Shown here: in pieces, positions 7,643 through 14,316 of the stretch
Layout of the letters: each line of letters starts with the position of its first letter
Numbering within the stretch: position 1 is the first letter of the stretch
Origin: Terriglobia bacterium
GTDB lineage: Bacteria; Acidobacteriota; Terriglobia; UBA7540
Assembly: GCA_030040295.1 (NCBI GenBank)
Contig: JASHTZ010000676.1
Span: 1-16,511 of the forward strand
DNA: 16,511 nt
Reading direction: 5' to 3'
Program-made: the position numbers and the translations under genes
The notes under the pieces: model-generated
Told to the model about the DNA's origin: nothing
The model's database searches: none
Seen by the model: only the letters and a program-made list of their open reading frames with translations

Positions 7643-8416
7643 TTAGCGCGATGCCGCTGGCCTTACGATTGCGTGTCGAATAGCCCGAAATTGCCTGGCG
7701 ATAATCATGGTATCGGTACCATATGCGAGGAACTGAATGCCGATATCGATGTCACGCTGAGCTTGTTCCGGAGTGACGGAAAAACTCCCCACCGCAATTC
7801 CCTTTTGCCCCGCACGCTTGACAATGTCGCGCATCGCCTCTACAACCTGCGGGCTCGTCACCTGCCCGGGAATGCCGAGAGACTGAGCCAGGTCGAATGG
7901 ACCAATGAAAATACAATCGATACTGGGGACTGAAAGAATCTCATGGAGATTGGCAATGCCTTCCTTGCCTTCAATCTGCACTATCACCGCGGTCTCTGCA
8001 TTCGATCGCAAGTAATACTCGGCGTCGTTGGCTGAATCGTAATTCGCCCCGCGTGCAAAAGGGCACACACCGCGATTTCCGCCCGGATGATACTTGGCGG
8101 CGGCTACGGCTTTTTCAGCTTTCTGCCGGCTTTGGATATTGGGAACCATGACGGCAGATGCTCCGAAGTCCAATGCCTGGGTAATGCGATGAGGGTCGAC
8201 GCCCGGCACCCGGAGTATCGTTGTCAGGCCCGCTCCTTCGGCGGCACGCAGCAAAAGAAGCGCTCCATCAGTTCCCATCATGCCGTGCTCGCAATCGATG
8301 ATTCCGCAGTCGAAGCCGGCCTTCCCTACGATTTCCGCCACGTCGGCGGCCGGTATCTGAAGGAACGTACCCAGCAGAGGTGAACCCGCACGAAGTTTTG
8401 CCTTGAATGGGGTCAT
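7643..8416 (-). CDS. HpcH/HpaI-type class II aldolase (2-keto-3-deoxy sugar acid aldolase-like)
   Basis: This 257-residue protein matches the HpcH/HpaI family in full: MTPFKAKLRAGSPLLGTFLQ, DCEHG with catalytic His44, LRVP with Arg69, IVQIEGKEG with metal ligand Glu149, and FIGPFDLAQSLG with metal ligand Asp175. Known members (HpaI, GarL, RhmA/YfaU) are cytoplasmic, metal-dependent enzymes that split 2-keto-3-deoxy acids into pyruvate and an aldehyde. With a mutarotase and an enolase-family dehydratase nearby, a 2-keto-3-deoxy-L-rhamnonate-like substrate (giving pyruvate and lactaldehyde) is the best guess. The ATG lies only three bases after the stop of the transaldolase gene, so the two are almost certainly translated together. 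Confidence 0.93.
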   Translation of the reverse strand: MTPFKAKLRAGSPLLGTFLQIPAADVAEIVGKAGFDCGIIDCEHGMMGTDGALLLLRAAEGAGLTTILRVPGVDPHRITQALDFGASAVMVPNIQSRQKAEKAVAAAKYHPGGNRGVCPFARGANYDSANDAEYYLRSNAETAVIVQIEGKEGIANLHEILSVPSIDCIFIGPFDLAQSLGIPGQVTSPQVVEAMRDIVKRAGQKGIAVGSFSVTPEQAQRDIDIGIQFLAYGTDTMIIARQFRAIRHAIVRPAASR

Positions 8417-8419
8417 AGA

Positions 8420-9493
8420 TTACCGGTTCCCCGCTTTCTTTAGCACTGCGCCACTCTTGTGAGTCGAAACGGCATTCAGCAGAGTGTTCATGCCCTTGAG
8501 GAACGACTCCTGGAAAGAGACGACGGGACCGAAGTCGTGGAATTCCTCCGGACTCAACGCGTTTTCCTGAGAGGCTTTTCGGAAATCCGGGAGACCCATT
8601 TCGAGTTCCGAGATGGCCTCATCGGGAATTTTTTCGTCGATTTTCGAAATCACTGATGGGTCAGAGGCAATAATCTGCCGGGCGATGCTCCAGCCAATCG
8701 TGATTGCCAACCGTCCGCCGACAAGGTCGGTAAAGTGATGAGAGCCACGGGCTCCCCCGCCAAGGAGGATGGCCTCATACCCGCGCGATTTGTAGATCCG
8801 GTAAGCAGCTCGCGAAGCCTCGCAGACGCCCTGGCGAATCAGTTCTTTTGATCGCGAAAGCCTTTGGGCCTCCGCTGACTCGGTTAGAAAGGTCTCAAGC
8901 ACACCGGCGATAAAGGTTACGTAACAAGGCGGCCGCGTCTTGGAGCGCTTGAGTGCCTGCCTGTACGTCTCTGCGATGTAAATGGCCTGGTCCACCGAAA
9001 ACCCCAGCGTCGCAATGGTCGGGATTTCCATCTCCACCAGCTTCTCCAACGCTGCCGCGCCAGCCGGCCAAGCGGGAACCTTGATAACGATGTTTTCACC
9101 AAGTTCCCGATAGCGAAGCGCACCGTTGAGGATGGCATCGTGGTCGGTGTTGCATCTGGGATTTCCCTGAATGGCCACTAGCCCATGCTTGCCGCCGGAA
9201 CTTTCGAAGATGGGCAGGAACAACTTCTGAAGGCGCCCGACAGCCCTCTGGTGGACCCAATCGACAACCTTCTCAATATCGTCGGTTTCCCTCAATCCGT
9301 CGTCGATAAGATCTGCAACGTAGCCGGGTTCCTCGACGAGCAGGCGAGCCAGATAGGTGGGGTTCGTCGTCGCACACAGGGCGCCGGCGGCCACGGCGGC
9401 TTCCGCTTCGGCAAGCGTGGCGTTATTGATCCAGAACTCGGTTGGTGTTTGCGCATGTATGCGCTGAAAATAACCAGCCATCGGAGCATTCAT
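8420..9493 (-). CDS. Divergent transaldolase-family protein
   Basis: The 357-residue product has the transaldolase barrel: an N-terminal strand FWINNATLAEAEAAVAAGAL followed by CATTNPTYLARLL (Thr43-Asn44-Pro45), VAIQGNPR (106-113), NIVIKVPAWPAG with the predicted Schiff-base Lys138, and IPTIATLGFSVDQA near 157-170. Class I transaldolases move a dihydroxyacetone unit between sugar phosphates. Two active-site positions differ from classical enzymes: the early Asp appears to be Asn23/24, and the Glu of the VxxE strand appears to be Gln109, which as I recall is closer to fructose-6-phosphate aldolase (FSA). It may therefore act as an aldolase rather than a transaldolase. Its start is preceded only by a weak AGG, and a short upstream frame overlaps it as ATGA. 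Its stop is three bases before the HpaI-type aldolase. Confidence 0.88.
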   Translation of the reverse strand: MNAPMAGYFQRIHAQTPTEFWINNATLAEAEAAVAAGALCATTNPTYLARLLVEEPGYVADLIDDGLRETDDIEKVVDWVHQRAVGRLQKLFLPIFESSGGKHGLVAIQGNPRCNTDHDAILNGALRYRELGENIVIKVPAWPAGAAALEKLVEMEIPTIATLGFSVDQAIYIAETYRQALKRSKTRPPCYVTFIAGVLETFLTESAEAQRLSRSKELIRQGVCEASRAAYRIYKSRGYEAILLGGGARGSHHFTDLVGGRLAITIGWSIARQIIASDPSVISKIDEKIPDEAISELEMGLPDFRKASQENALSPEEFHDFGPVVSFQESFLKGMNTLLNAVSTHKSGAVLKKAGNR

Positions 9494-9600
9494 CCTGGCA
9501 GTCCCCGTCTATACTGTTTGTGCGGCAATCCTTCTCGATGATAGCCCTCAATTGCCATTGCATTTGCAATTTGCCCCTGGAAACGCCGGCCCCTGGTCAC
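9490..9600 (-). CDS. Possible 36-residue ORF coupled to the transaldolase gene
   Basis: A GTG at 9600 overlaps the stop of the preceding 43-codon frame (GTGA) and opens a basic 36-residue frame (VTRGRRFQGQIANAMAIEGY and on). Its TGA overlaps the transaldolase ATG as ATGA. Both overlaps are typical of coupled translation, but the peptide has no recognisable family or structure. It may be a leader, or the relic of a lost gene. Evidence is weak. Confidence 0.2.
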   Translation of the reverse strand: MTRGRRFQGQIANAMAIEGYHREGLPHKQYRRGLPG

Positions 9601-9728
9601 CGGATTGGACGGCGGACGGTCCCCGCCGTGGGATCTTGACCCGGCTTGTTAACGGTATCCGAGCAGGCAGCGCCAGTCTTGTAAGAAATTGTCGCGGATC
9701 GGCCCCCCGGGGCAGCGATTGTGACCAT
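9597..9728 (-). CDS. Possible 43-residue small protein after the mutarotase gene
   Basis: Between the mutarotase and transaldolase genes, a strong Shine-Dalgarno (GGGAGGA, eight bases before the ATG at 9728) starts a 43-codon frame, MVTIAAPGGRSATISYKTGA and on, ending with TGA at 9597. No membrane segment, signal or family is recognised. The strong ribosome site and the position 22 bases after the mutarotase stop argue for real initiation here. The product may be a genuine small protein, or the intact start of a gene that has otherwise been lost from this 256-base spacer. Confidence 0.35.
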   Translation of the reverse strand: MVTIAAPGGRSATISYKTGAACSDTVNKPGQDPTAGTVRRPIR

Positions 9729-9749
9729 CTGTGAATTCCTCCCGAGCGC

Positions 9750-10082
9750 TCAGTTGAGTTCGAAGATGGGCTCCATCTGGGTCCAGAGTTGACCCGGCTT
9801 TGCGTCGGGAGGAGTCTCAAGATACGACGACATCAGCCGCTCCCACTCGCCTGCCTTCGGCTCCTCCAGGTACCGTGCCAGATACGTGGACGCGTCAAAA
9901 TCTTCGGCGACTTCCATATACATGAAGAGCTGGCGGCCGAAGATGAAAATTCGAGAGCGTTTCAGACCAACCCGGCGCAAACTTGCCTCCACTTCGGGCC
10001 ATATCTTCTTGTGATACTCTTTGTAATCCACGACGGCCTGGGGGTCGTCCTTGAGATGGGCAATCAGTCCAAAGTAGTTCAA
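9750..10082 (-). CDS. L-rhamnose mutarotase family protein
   Basis: The 110-residue product has the length and motifs of RhaM (COG3254). DYKEYHKKIWPEV holds Tyr20 and His24 with the same four-residue spacing as the catalytic Tyr18/His22 of the E. coli enzyme. GRQLFMYMEV (49-58) and a closing MEPIFELN correspond to the core strands and the C-terminal strand. These small cytoplasmic dimeric ferredoxin-like enzymes interconvert the alpha and beta anomers of L-rhamnose; relatives serve L-fucose in fuconate pathways. The start is a TTG preceded by AGGAAGGA at five bases. It begins 25 bases after the M81 gene, within the same transcription unit. It is the best clue that the cluster handles a 6-deoxyhexose or a similar aldose. 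Confidence 0.9.
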   Translation of the reverse strand: MNYFGLIAHLKDDPQAVVDYKEYHKKIWPEVEASLRRVGLKRSRIFIFGRQLFMYMEVAEDFDASTYLARYLEEPKAGEWERLMSSYLETPPDAKPGQLWTQMEPIFELN

Positions 10083-10107
10083 GCGATTCCTTCCTCTTCG
10101 GGAAAGG

Positions 10108-11643
10108 CTAGTTTTGTTGGCTTTCCGAATCTGTCAGTATAATTCCAGGCTCGTCGAAGTCACTGTCCAACGGAAATAGCGGGCGGTTGACTCGCTGGAA
10201 CTGCAACATCCGCATGTCAGGTGGAGTCGGCCCTGGAACGTTAAGCACAAAGAAGCCCTTCATGATGTCGCGATAGGCGATGCGAAAGTTCATCATATTC
10301 TTCACGCCGACAAACTTGGCTGCTTCCGGCGCTAGTCCCACGGAACGATACTGTTCATCAGCCCAGTCATAGGTGGGATAAGTGGAAACAAGCAGGCGGA
10401 TGCCGTTGACTTCGAAAACGGCGGAAGTGCCCATTGTAGCCGAGGCGCCTCCCAGAATTCCGCCTGTATATGTGAACCGCCCGTCGGAGATGCGCGTAAC
10501 CCTGCCGGCGACTTCCAAGGGTCGGCCCCATCGAGGGTCCACCCCATGTCCAAGGCGAAGGCAAAGAGTGGAACCCACGCCTGCGCGTGCACACGCTTGA
10601 GCAGCGTCAGGGTCCACTACCATCGCCAGGCAGGTTTCCGTAACGCCGGTCTCCAGCAGTCCCTTCACCAAGCCGATTCCATCACCGGCGGCACCGCCTC
10701 CCGTGGTGTCGGCGGTATCGAGGAGCAGTATTGGTCCCCCCGGAATTTCGCGGCCCCGCTTGACGGCCTCCTGCACACTGAGGGTTTCAACCTGGAATTC
10801 ATGGCGCAGCATCCAGTACCGCTCCGCCAAGATGCCAGCTTCTTCCAAGGCACGGTCGACGTCCCCATCGGTTACTACCAAGCTGCTGCAACCCAGGTCG
10901 GGAATATCGATATAGGACCCTACCATGAAAATTGAAGCGGAGAGAATTCCCGGGCACCGCTCGAGGCATTTCGCCTGGTCCATCATTTGGGCGAACGGAG
11001 AATTCCAGTACGTCGATGCGTTGAACCCGGTTAGAAGCATCGGCACCTTTGCATGACCAATCACCGGTCGAACCTCGCCCCGCGCAGCCTTCAGCAGCAG
11101 GCGGCAGCCCCGTTCGCCGGTGGTGAAAACGTCATCGTGCGGGTAATGCTCGTATCCGAGGATGGCATTAGTGGATTTCACCATTCGGCGGGTGATGTTT
11201 CCATGGCAATCCAGCGTCATTATCAGAGGTGTGTGAGGGCCGATTACTTGGCGAACCGCGGAGGCGATATCTCCCTCTGGATCGTCCTCGCCCACCGCTG
11301 TCATCGAGCCATGGTGCGAAAGGATGACGCTGTCCACGGCTCCCGCGCCGGCAAGTTGCGCCAGCAAATGATTCTTGAGGTAGCTGTAGCACTCTTCCGA
11401 CAGCGTTCCGGAGGAGTTGGCGCGCGCTGCCAGCAGGGGAATGATTTCCACGCCGCCGGCAGCGTCAAGACAGTTTAGAATTCCCGCCACCTCGTTACCA
11501 GCGCCCCGAAGTTTAAAAAGGTCATCCCCTTCCAGCAGGTAGCCGGTGTTTCGAAAGAAGTCGAGTTCGCAGTGAAACGAGACGAAGTGGTTTGATTCTG
11601 ACGAAATCTGCCCCACCGCGATGCGGAGTTTTCTCTTTTGCAT
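10108..11643 (-). CDS. M81 family metallopeptidase (MlrC-like)
   Basis: This 511-residue protein has the two-domain layout of the M81/MlrC family (DUF1485 plus MlrC C-terminal domain). The N-terminal part contains QISSESNHF (12-20), LSHHGSM (His110, His111), TLDCHGN (Asp145, His147) and YEHYPHDD (His166, His169). The aspartate and histidines fit the zinc site described for microcystinase MlrC. The C-terminal part has PILLLDTADTTGGGAAGDG (304-322), typical of the family. MlrC cleaves linearised microcystin peptides, but most relatives in other bacteria have no known substrate and occur beside transporters and sugar or amino-acid genes. It is the first gene of the long minus-strand series and is preceded by promoter/operator site A about 119 bases upstream. 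No strong Shine-Dalgarno is visible. Confidence 0.92.
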   Translation of the reverse strand: MQKRKLRIAVGQISSESNHFVSFHCELDFFRNTGYLLEGDDLFKLRGAGNEVAGILNCLDAAGGVEIIPLLAARANSSGTLSEECYSYLKNHLLAQLAGAGAVDSVILSHHGSMTAVGEDDPEGDIASAVRQVIGPHTPLIMTLDCHGNITRRMVKSTNAILGYEHYPHDDVFTTGERGCRLLLKAARGEVRPVIGHAKVPMLLTGFNASTYWNSPFAQMMDQAKCLERCPGILSASIFMVGSYIDIPDLGCSSLVVTDGDVDRALEEAGILAERYWMLRHEFQVETLSVQEAVKRGREIPGGPILLLDTADTTGGGAAGDGIGLVKGLLETGVTETCLAMVVDPDAAQACARAGVGSTLCLRLGHGVDPRWGRPLEVAGRVTRISDGRFTYTGGILGGASATMGTSAVFEVNGIRLLVSTYPTYDWADEQYRSVGLAPEAAKFVGVKNMMNFRIAYRDIMKGFFVLNVPGPTPPDMRMLQFQRVNRPLFPLDSDFDEPGIILTDSESQQN

Positions 11644-11725
11644 GGTTTATCTTGAAATGCTGCGATGGCCGCACAGCAATCAATACCATTAAAGTTTCGC
11701 GTCCGTCCCCGGATGTTGCCTTACG

Positions 11726-11771
11726 ATTTTGGGCGGAGCGGCGGAAGGCAGTCTTGGAAAAAATTGGCAAT
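11726..11771 (-). promoter_or_regulatory. Predicted promoter and operator (site A) of the M81-led operon
   Basis: The shared motif occupies 11754-11770 (plus strand TTGGAAAAAATTGGCAA, preceded by TC). On the minus strand, 21 bases after CCAAG comes CAAAAT (11731-11726), a -10-like hexamer matching TATAAT at four of six positions. This would put transcription start near 11719 and leave a leader of about 76 bases. In this copy the second half-site is TTGGCAA rather than TTGCCAA, so here it reads as a direct rather than inverted repeat, ten bases apart. The site lies 18 bases beyond the stop of the AraC-family gene. Confidence 0.6.
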
Positions 11772-11787
11772 ATCTAGCAACTGCATG

Positions 11788-12615
11788 CTAACGTGTGGCA
11801 ACGCGATATGCCAGCGGACTGGTGCCGGTGAAATGCCGGAAGGCGTTGGTAAAATGACTTTGATCGAAAAAGCCCAATTCCATCGCGATTTCGATGATGG
11901 ATTTGGGTGAAGACGCGAGCAGGGCCTTGGCCCTTTCCACCCGCAACTGAATAACGTATTGGTAGGGGCTCATGCCGGTTGACTTCTTGAACACCTTCTC
12001 CAGATAGTATTTGCTTAATCCCACGACTTTCGAAAACTGGTCTAAGTCAAATGGCTCCGTATAGGAATCGGTCAGCAAGTCAAGAGCGCGTCGAATTTCC
12101 CACCGGCTCGCGTCCTTGCCCGACATCGATTCGCACGAGGCATTGGCAGTGGAAGCAAAGTGATGCGACAAGTACAAGGCCACCTTCACAGCCAGGCTGC
12201 GGACAATGTAGTCGCGTTCGGGATCGTGCCCATCCAGCGCGCGGCGCAGCGACTTGAAAACACTTCCGATCTGCCGGTCAGCTTGAATTTTAGGCGGAAA
12301 GAAGTCGGGAAGGCGGCGCTCAAATTGCCCATAATCATCAAGGCCGCCCAGGAAGAGGTGCTCCTGGATGTTCAGGGTTAAGTAGTCGCGCTCCTGCTCG
12401 CTGGAGTAGTCCTGATGAACCTCTGCGGGGTGAAGAAGGGTTATCTCACCGGGACGATACTCCATCTGTTGCGCGTGGCCAAGCCGGCAGCGATAACGCC
12501 CTGAAAAGAGGTAGCCAATCACATATCCGGAATGGAAGTGCGGGCGCAGACCGGAAGCGGTCATGGTGTGCGTGGCTGAAAAATCGCCGTTGGCGTAGGC
12601 GCGAAATTTGCCCAT
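11788..12615 (-). CDS. AraC-family transcriptional regulator with cupin sensor domain
   Basis: The ATG at 12615 gives 275 residues; an in-frame GTG at 12699 would add 28 Arg/Gly-rich residues not typical of the family. The N-terminal half is an AraC-type cupin: GLRPHFHSGYVIGYLFSGRY, followed by EYRPGEITLLHPAEVHQDYS, the usual ligand-binding barrel. The C-terminal hundred residues hold two helix-turn-helix units, DQFSKVVGLSKYYLEKVFKK and IAMELGFFDQSHFTNAFRHF, ending in the family signature TGTSPLAYR. Such proteins usually activate sugar-catabolic genes when they bind the sugar. The gene lies between the PhyH gene and promoter A of the M81-led operon, so it is the natural candidate to bind the four copies of the shared motif. 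Its own transcription may come from the PhyH promoter, since no clear promoter is seen in the 224-base gap. Confidence 0.93.
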   Translation of the reverse strand: MGKFRAYANGDFSATHTMTASGLRPHFHSGYVIGYLFSGRYRCRLGHAQQMEYRPGEITLLHPAEVHQDYSSEQERDYLTLNIQEHLFLGGLDDYGQFERRLPDFFPPKIQADRQIGSVFKSLRRALDGHDPERDYIVRSLAVKVALYLSHHFASTANASCESMSGKDASRWEIRRALDLLTDSYTEPFDLDQFSKVVGLSKYYLEKVFKKSTGMSPYQYVIQLRVERAKALLASSPKSIIEIAMELGFFDQSHFTNAFRHFTGTSPLAYRVATR

Positions 12616-12839
12616 CGTTTTGGCCCTGCCAATATGTCTTCCCGCCCCGCTGAAACCCTGCGAGATGCTCCTCCTGGGTTGGCCAACTCGAACGGCCACC
12701 CCAAACCCCCGACGCTAATGGAACACTAGCAACCTTCCAGAAAGTTTGCCAGCCCGAACGTGATCAGGATGTCATCAAGGATTTGCCGCAAAACTACAAA
12801 CGAGCCAACTCGCCGACCCAGCGTTGCAATTGCCCCTGT

Positions 12840-13727
12840 CTATTGAGGTCTCTTCGGCGTGAGATTGTTTGCTCTCATCCGGTCTAAGGCCTCCGTGCGT
12901 CGCTGTTCATCCGCGGGTGATATTTCATCGTCGTCGGGAGCATCGACAACGTGAAAATGCCGAAACTCGTCCCGTCCGCGAACTAGCGTTGCACTCTGCT
13001 TGACGGCGACATCCTGAACGACCTCGGTTGAAATGTAACGGACGGCCAGCCCTATACGTGGCTTGGCCGATTCGTTGGGTTTGGAGCCGTGGACCAACCC
13101 GATGTGGTGCAATGACATCTGGCCGGGACTTAAGATCAAGTCGACAGCTTTCGACTCATCCACCTCGATGGAAATCTCCTGCCCGCGCGACAGCACGTTG
13201 TTCTCAGAATATGTCTCTGCCTGCGGAAGAAGCGGGCCGCGGTGAGTTGCCGGAATAACCCTCATGCAACCGTTCTCCGGAGTGCTCTCGGAAAACGCAA
13301 TCCAGGCGGTAATGGCTTTGGGCGGTCGTAGTCCCCAATAGGTGGCGTCCTGGTGCCACGACACGTATTTCTTGTCACCGGGCATCTTGGGGATCCAACC
13401 GGAACTCCACACTAGCAGGTTCGGGCCCAGCACGCTCTCCACGGCGTCAAGAACTAGGGGATGGGATACAACCTGGTAGACCCAGTTCAACAGGAGATGG
13501 GTCTCAATCAAGACACTGCTATGCTCGCGCGCGGGGCGGTCCTTGATCGCTTCCCAATTCGCATGGAGATATCCTTGGAACCGCACTCCGGTTTCGGCCG
13601 CTTGGGCGACTTCCATCACCCGAATCGGAAAGACGTAGCCCTGCTCGCGAAAATGAGAGAGTTGGTTAGAGTCAAGCCCCCTCGACGGGTTTTCGCCAGC
13701 GGAACGCCCAAACAACTCCTGAGTCAT
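12840..13727 (-). CDS. PhyH-family Fe(II)/2-oxoglutarate dioxygenase
   Basis: The 295-residue product is a phytanoyl-CoA dioxygenase (PhyH) family member. WHQDATYWG gives the iron ligands His125 and Asp127. MSLHHIGLVHGSKPNES gives the distal ligand, most likely His213 in HGS. KPRIGLAVRY (222-231) supplies the arginine expected to hold 2-oxoglutarate. NGCMRVIPATHRGPLLP is the family's typical strand after the metal site. Members hydroxylate unactivated carbons of lipids, amino acids, phosphonates, quaternary amines and other small molecules; the substrate cannot be read here. It is preceded by a copy of the shared operator about 117 bases upstream, placing it in the same regulon as the sugar-acid enzymes, which is unusual company for this family. 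Confidence 0.92.
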   Translation of the reverse strand: MTQELFGRSAGENPSRGLDSNQLSHFREQGYVFPIRVMEVAQAAETGVRFQGYLHANWEAIKDRPAREHSSVLIETHLLLNWVYQVVSHPLVLDAVESVLGPNLLVWSSGWIPKMPGDKKYVSWHQDATYWGLRPPKAITAWIAFSESTPENGCMRVIPATHRGPLLPQAETYSENNVLSRGQEISIEVDESKAVDLILSPGQMSLHHIGLVHGSKPNESAKPRIGLAVRYISTEVVQDVAVKQSATLVRGRDEFRHFHVVDAPDDDEISPADEQRRTEALDRMRANNLTPKRPQ

Positions 13728-13807
13728 AAGGTTACCATCCGTCCACCGTTCAGGGTCTCTTTCAGGCTGGCGCGGCGCAGCGGAAATCTATGGCCCTGAA
13801 GCTGTTA

Positions 13808-13855
13808 TGTTTAGCATCTTTAGGTCAGCGTGATCTTGGAAAAAATTGCCAAAAT
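13808..13855 (-). promoter_or_regulatory. Predicted promoter and operator (site B) of the PhyH gene
   Basis: The motif at 13836-13852 (plus strand TTGGAAAAAATTGCCAA, preceded by TC) is an imperfect inverted repeat, TTGGAAA-AAA-TTGCCAA. On the minus strand, 21 bases after CCAAG lies TAAACA (13813-13808), a -10-like hexamer, which predicts a leader of roughly 73 bases before the ATG at 13727. The motif orientation and spacing are the same as at site A. Confidence 0.6.
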
Positions 13856-13879
13856 AATTCAAAGCCAACCAGTAATGAT

Positions 13880-13939
13880 CCTCCGGCAGAGCCGGAGGCT
13901 TTCCGGTGGCTGGCCCCTCAAAGGGGCCTGATCGCCACC
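13880..13939. repeat. Two GC-rich hairpins in the divergent spacer
   Basis: CTCCGGC-AGA-GCCGGAG forms a perfect stem at about 13881-13897. Next to it a nested structure pairs GGTGGC (13905-13910) with GCCACC (13934-13939) around an inner stem GGCCCC-TCAA-GGGGCC. No T run follows, so these are more like intergenic repeat hairpins than terminators. They lie between promoter B and promoter C. Confidence 0.65.
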
Positions 13940-13948
13940 GCCAAGAAA

Positions 13949-14020
13949 CCCCTCACCCGATCACCCCTCTTCCCTCTCCCCAAGGGAGAGGGAAGAGGGG
14001 GAGGGGAGTTGGGGTGAGGG
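13949..14020. repeat. Large intergenic palindrome (REP/MITE-like)
   Basis: The inner stem pairs CTCTTCCCTCTCCC with GGGAGAGGGAAGAG across a two-to-four base loop (about 13967-13995). The outer arms CCCTCACCC and GGGTGAGGG extend it to about 72 bases. Sequences of this CCCTCACCC/CCCTCTCCC type are widespread dispersed palindromes between bacterial genes. It could form a very stable hairpin in RNA and insulate the two divergent promoters on either side. Confidence 0.75.
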
Positions 14021-14084
14021 GGCCGTTCGATACGATTAAACCCATCACTTGCTGACTCCTGGAACTGTCAAACTCAGGCTGCCG

Positions 14085-14101
14085 CCCCGGCAAAGCCGGG
14101 G
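14085..14101. repeat. GC-rich hairpin
   Basis: CCCCGGC-AAA-GCCGGGG is a perfect seven-base stem with a three-base loop, similar in style to the hairpin at 13881-13897. No T run follows. It lies about 80 bases before promoter/operator site C. Confidence 0.6.
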
Positions 14102-14180
14102 GATCTCCCAACGGATTAGTAGCCGTCAAGTCATGGCTCGGTTCCGGAGGTTGTCAGCTCAGCTCACTTTACCATGAACG

Positions 14181-14227
14181 ATTTGGCAATATTTTCCAAG
14201 ACGATGTTCACCGCAATGAACTATAAG
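14181..14227 (+). promoter_or_regulatory. Predicted promoter and operator (site C) of the enolase-family gene
   Basis: TTGGCAATATTTTCCAA at 14183-14199 is the motif copy closest to a perfect inverted repeat. It is read on the plus strand, the same direction as the gene it precedes. After CCAAG and 21 further bases comes TATAAG (14222-14227), the best -10 hexamer of the four sites. Transcription would start near 14234. That argues against the upstream GTG at 14227, which overlaps the -10, as the start of the following gene. Confidence 0.65.
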
Positions 14228-14316
14228 TGTCCAAGCGCAAGAGTGAAACCGAGTCTCCACTCGCCTCGATGAATCTCTGCGCACACTCAGTGCGGGTTCA
14301 ATCGAAAGGGCCATCT

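Noticed and set aside
12734..12752. Partial match to the shared operator (CTTCCAGAAAGTTTGCCAG) upstream of the AraC-family gene
   Set aside because: The match needs an extra base and the GG of TTGG is missing; there is no -10-like hexamer at the expected distance, so autoregulation cannot be claimed.
14227..14316. Longer enolase-family protein starting at GTG 14227 or ATG 14269
   Set aside because: No ribosome site stands before either; the GTG overlaps the predicted -10 hexamer, and the extra 16-30 residues are unlike the family. The ATG at 14269 remains possible.
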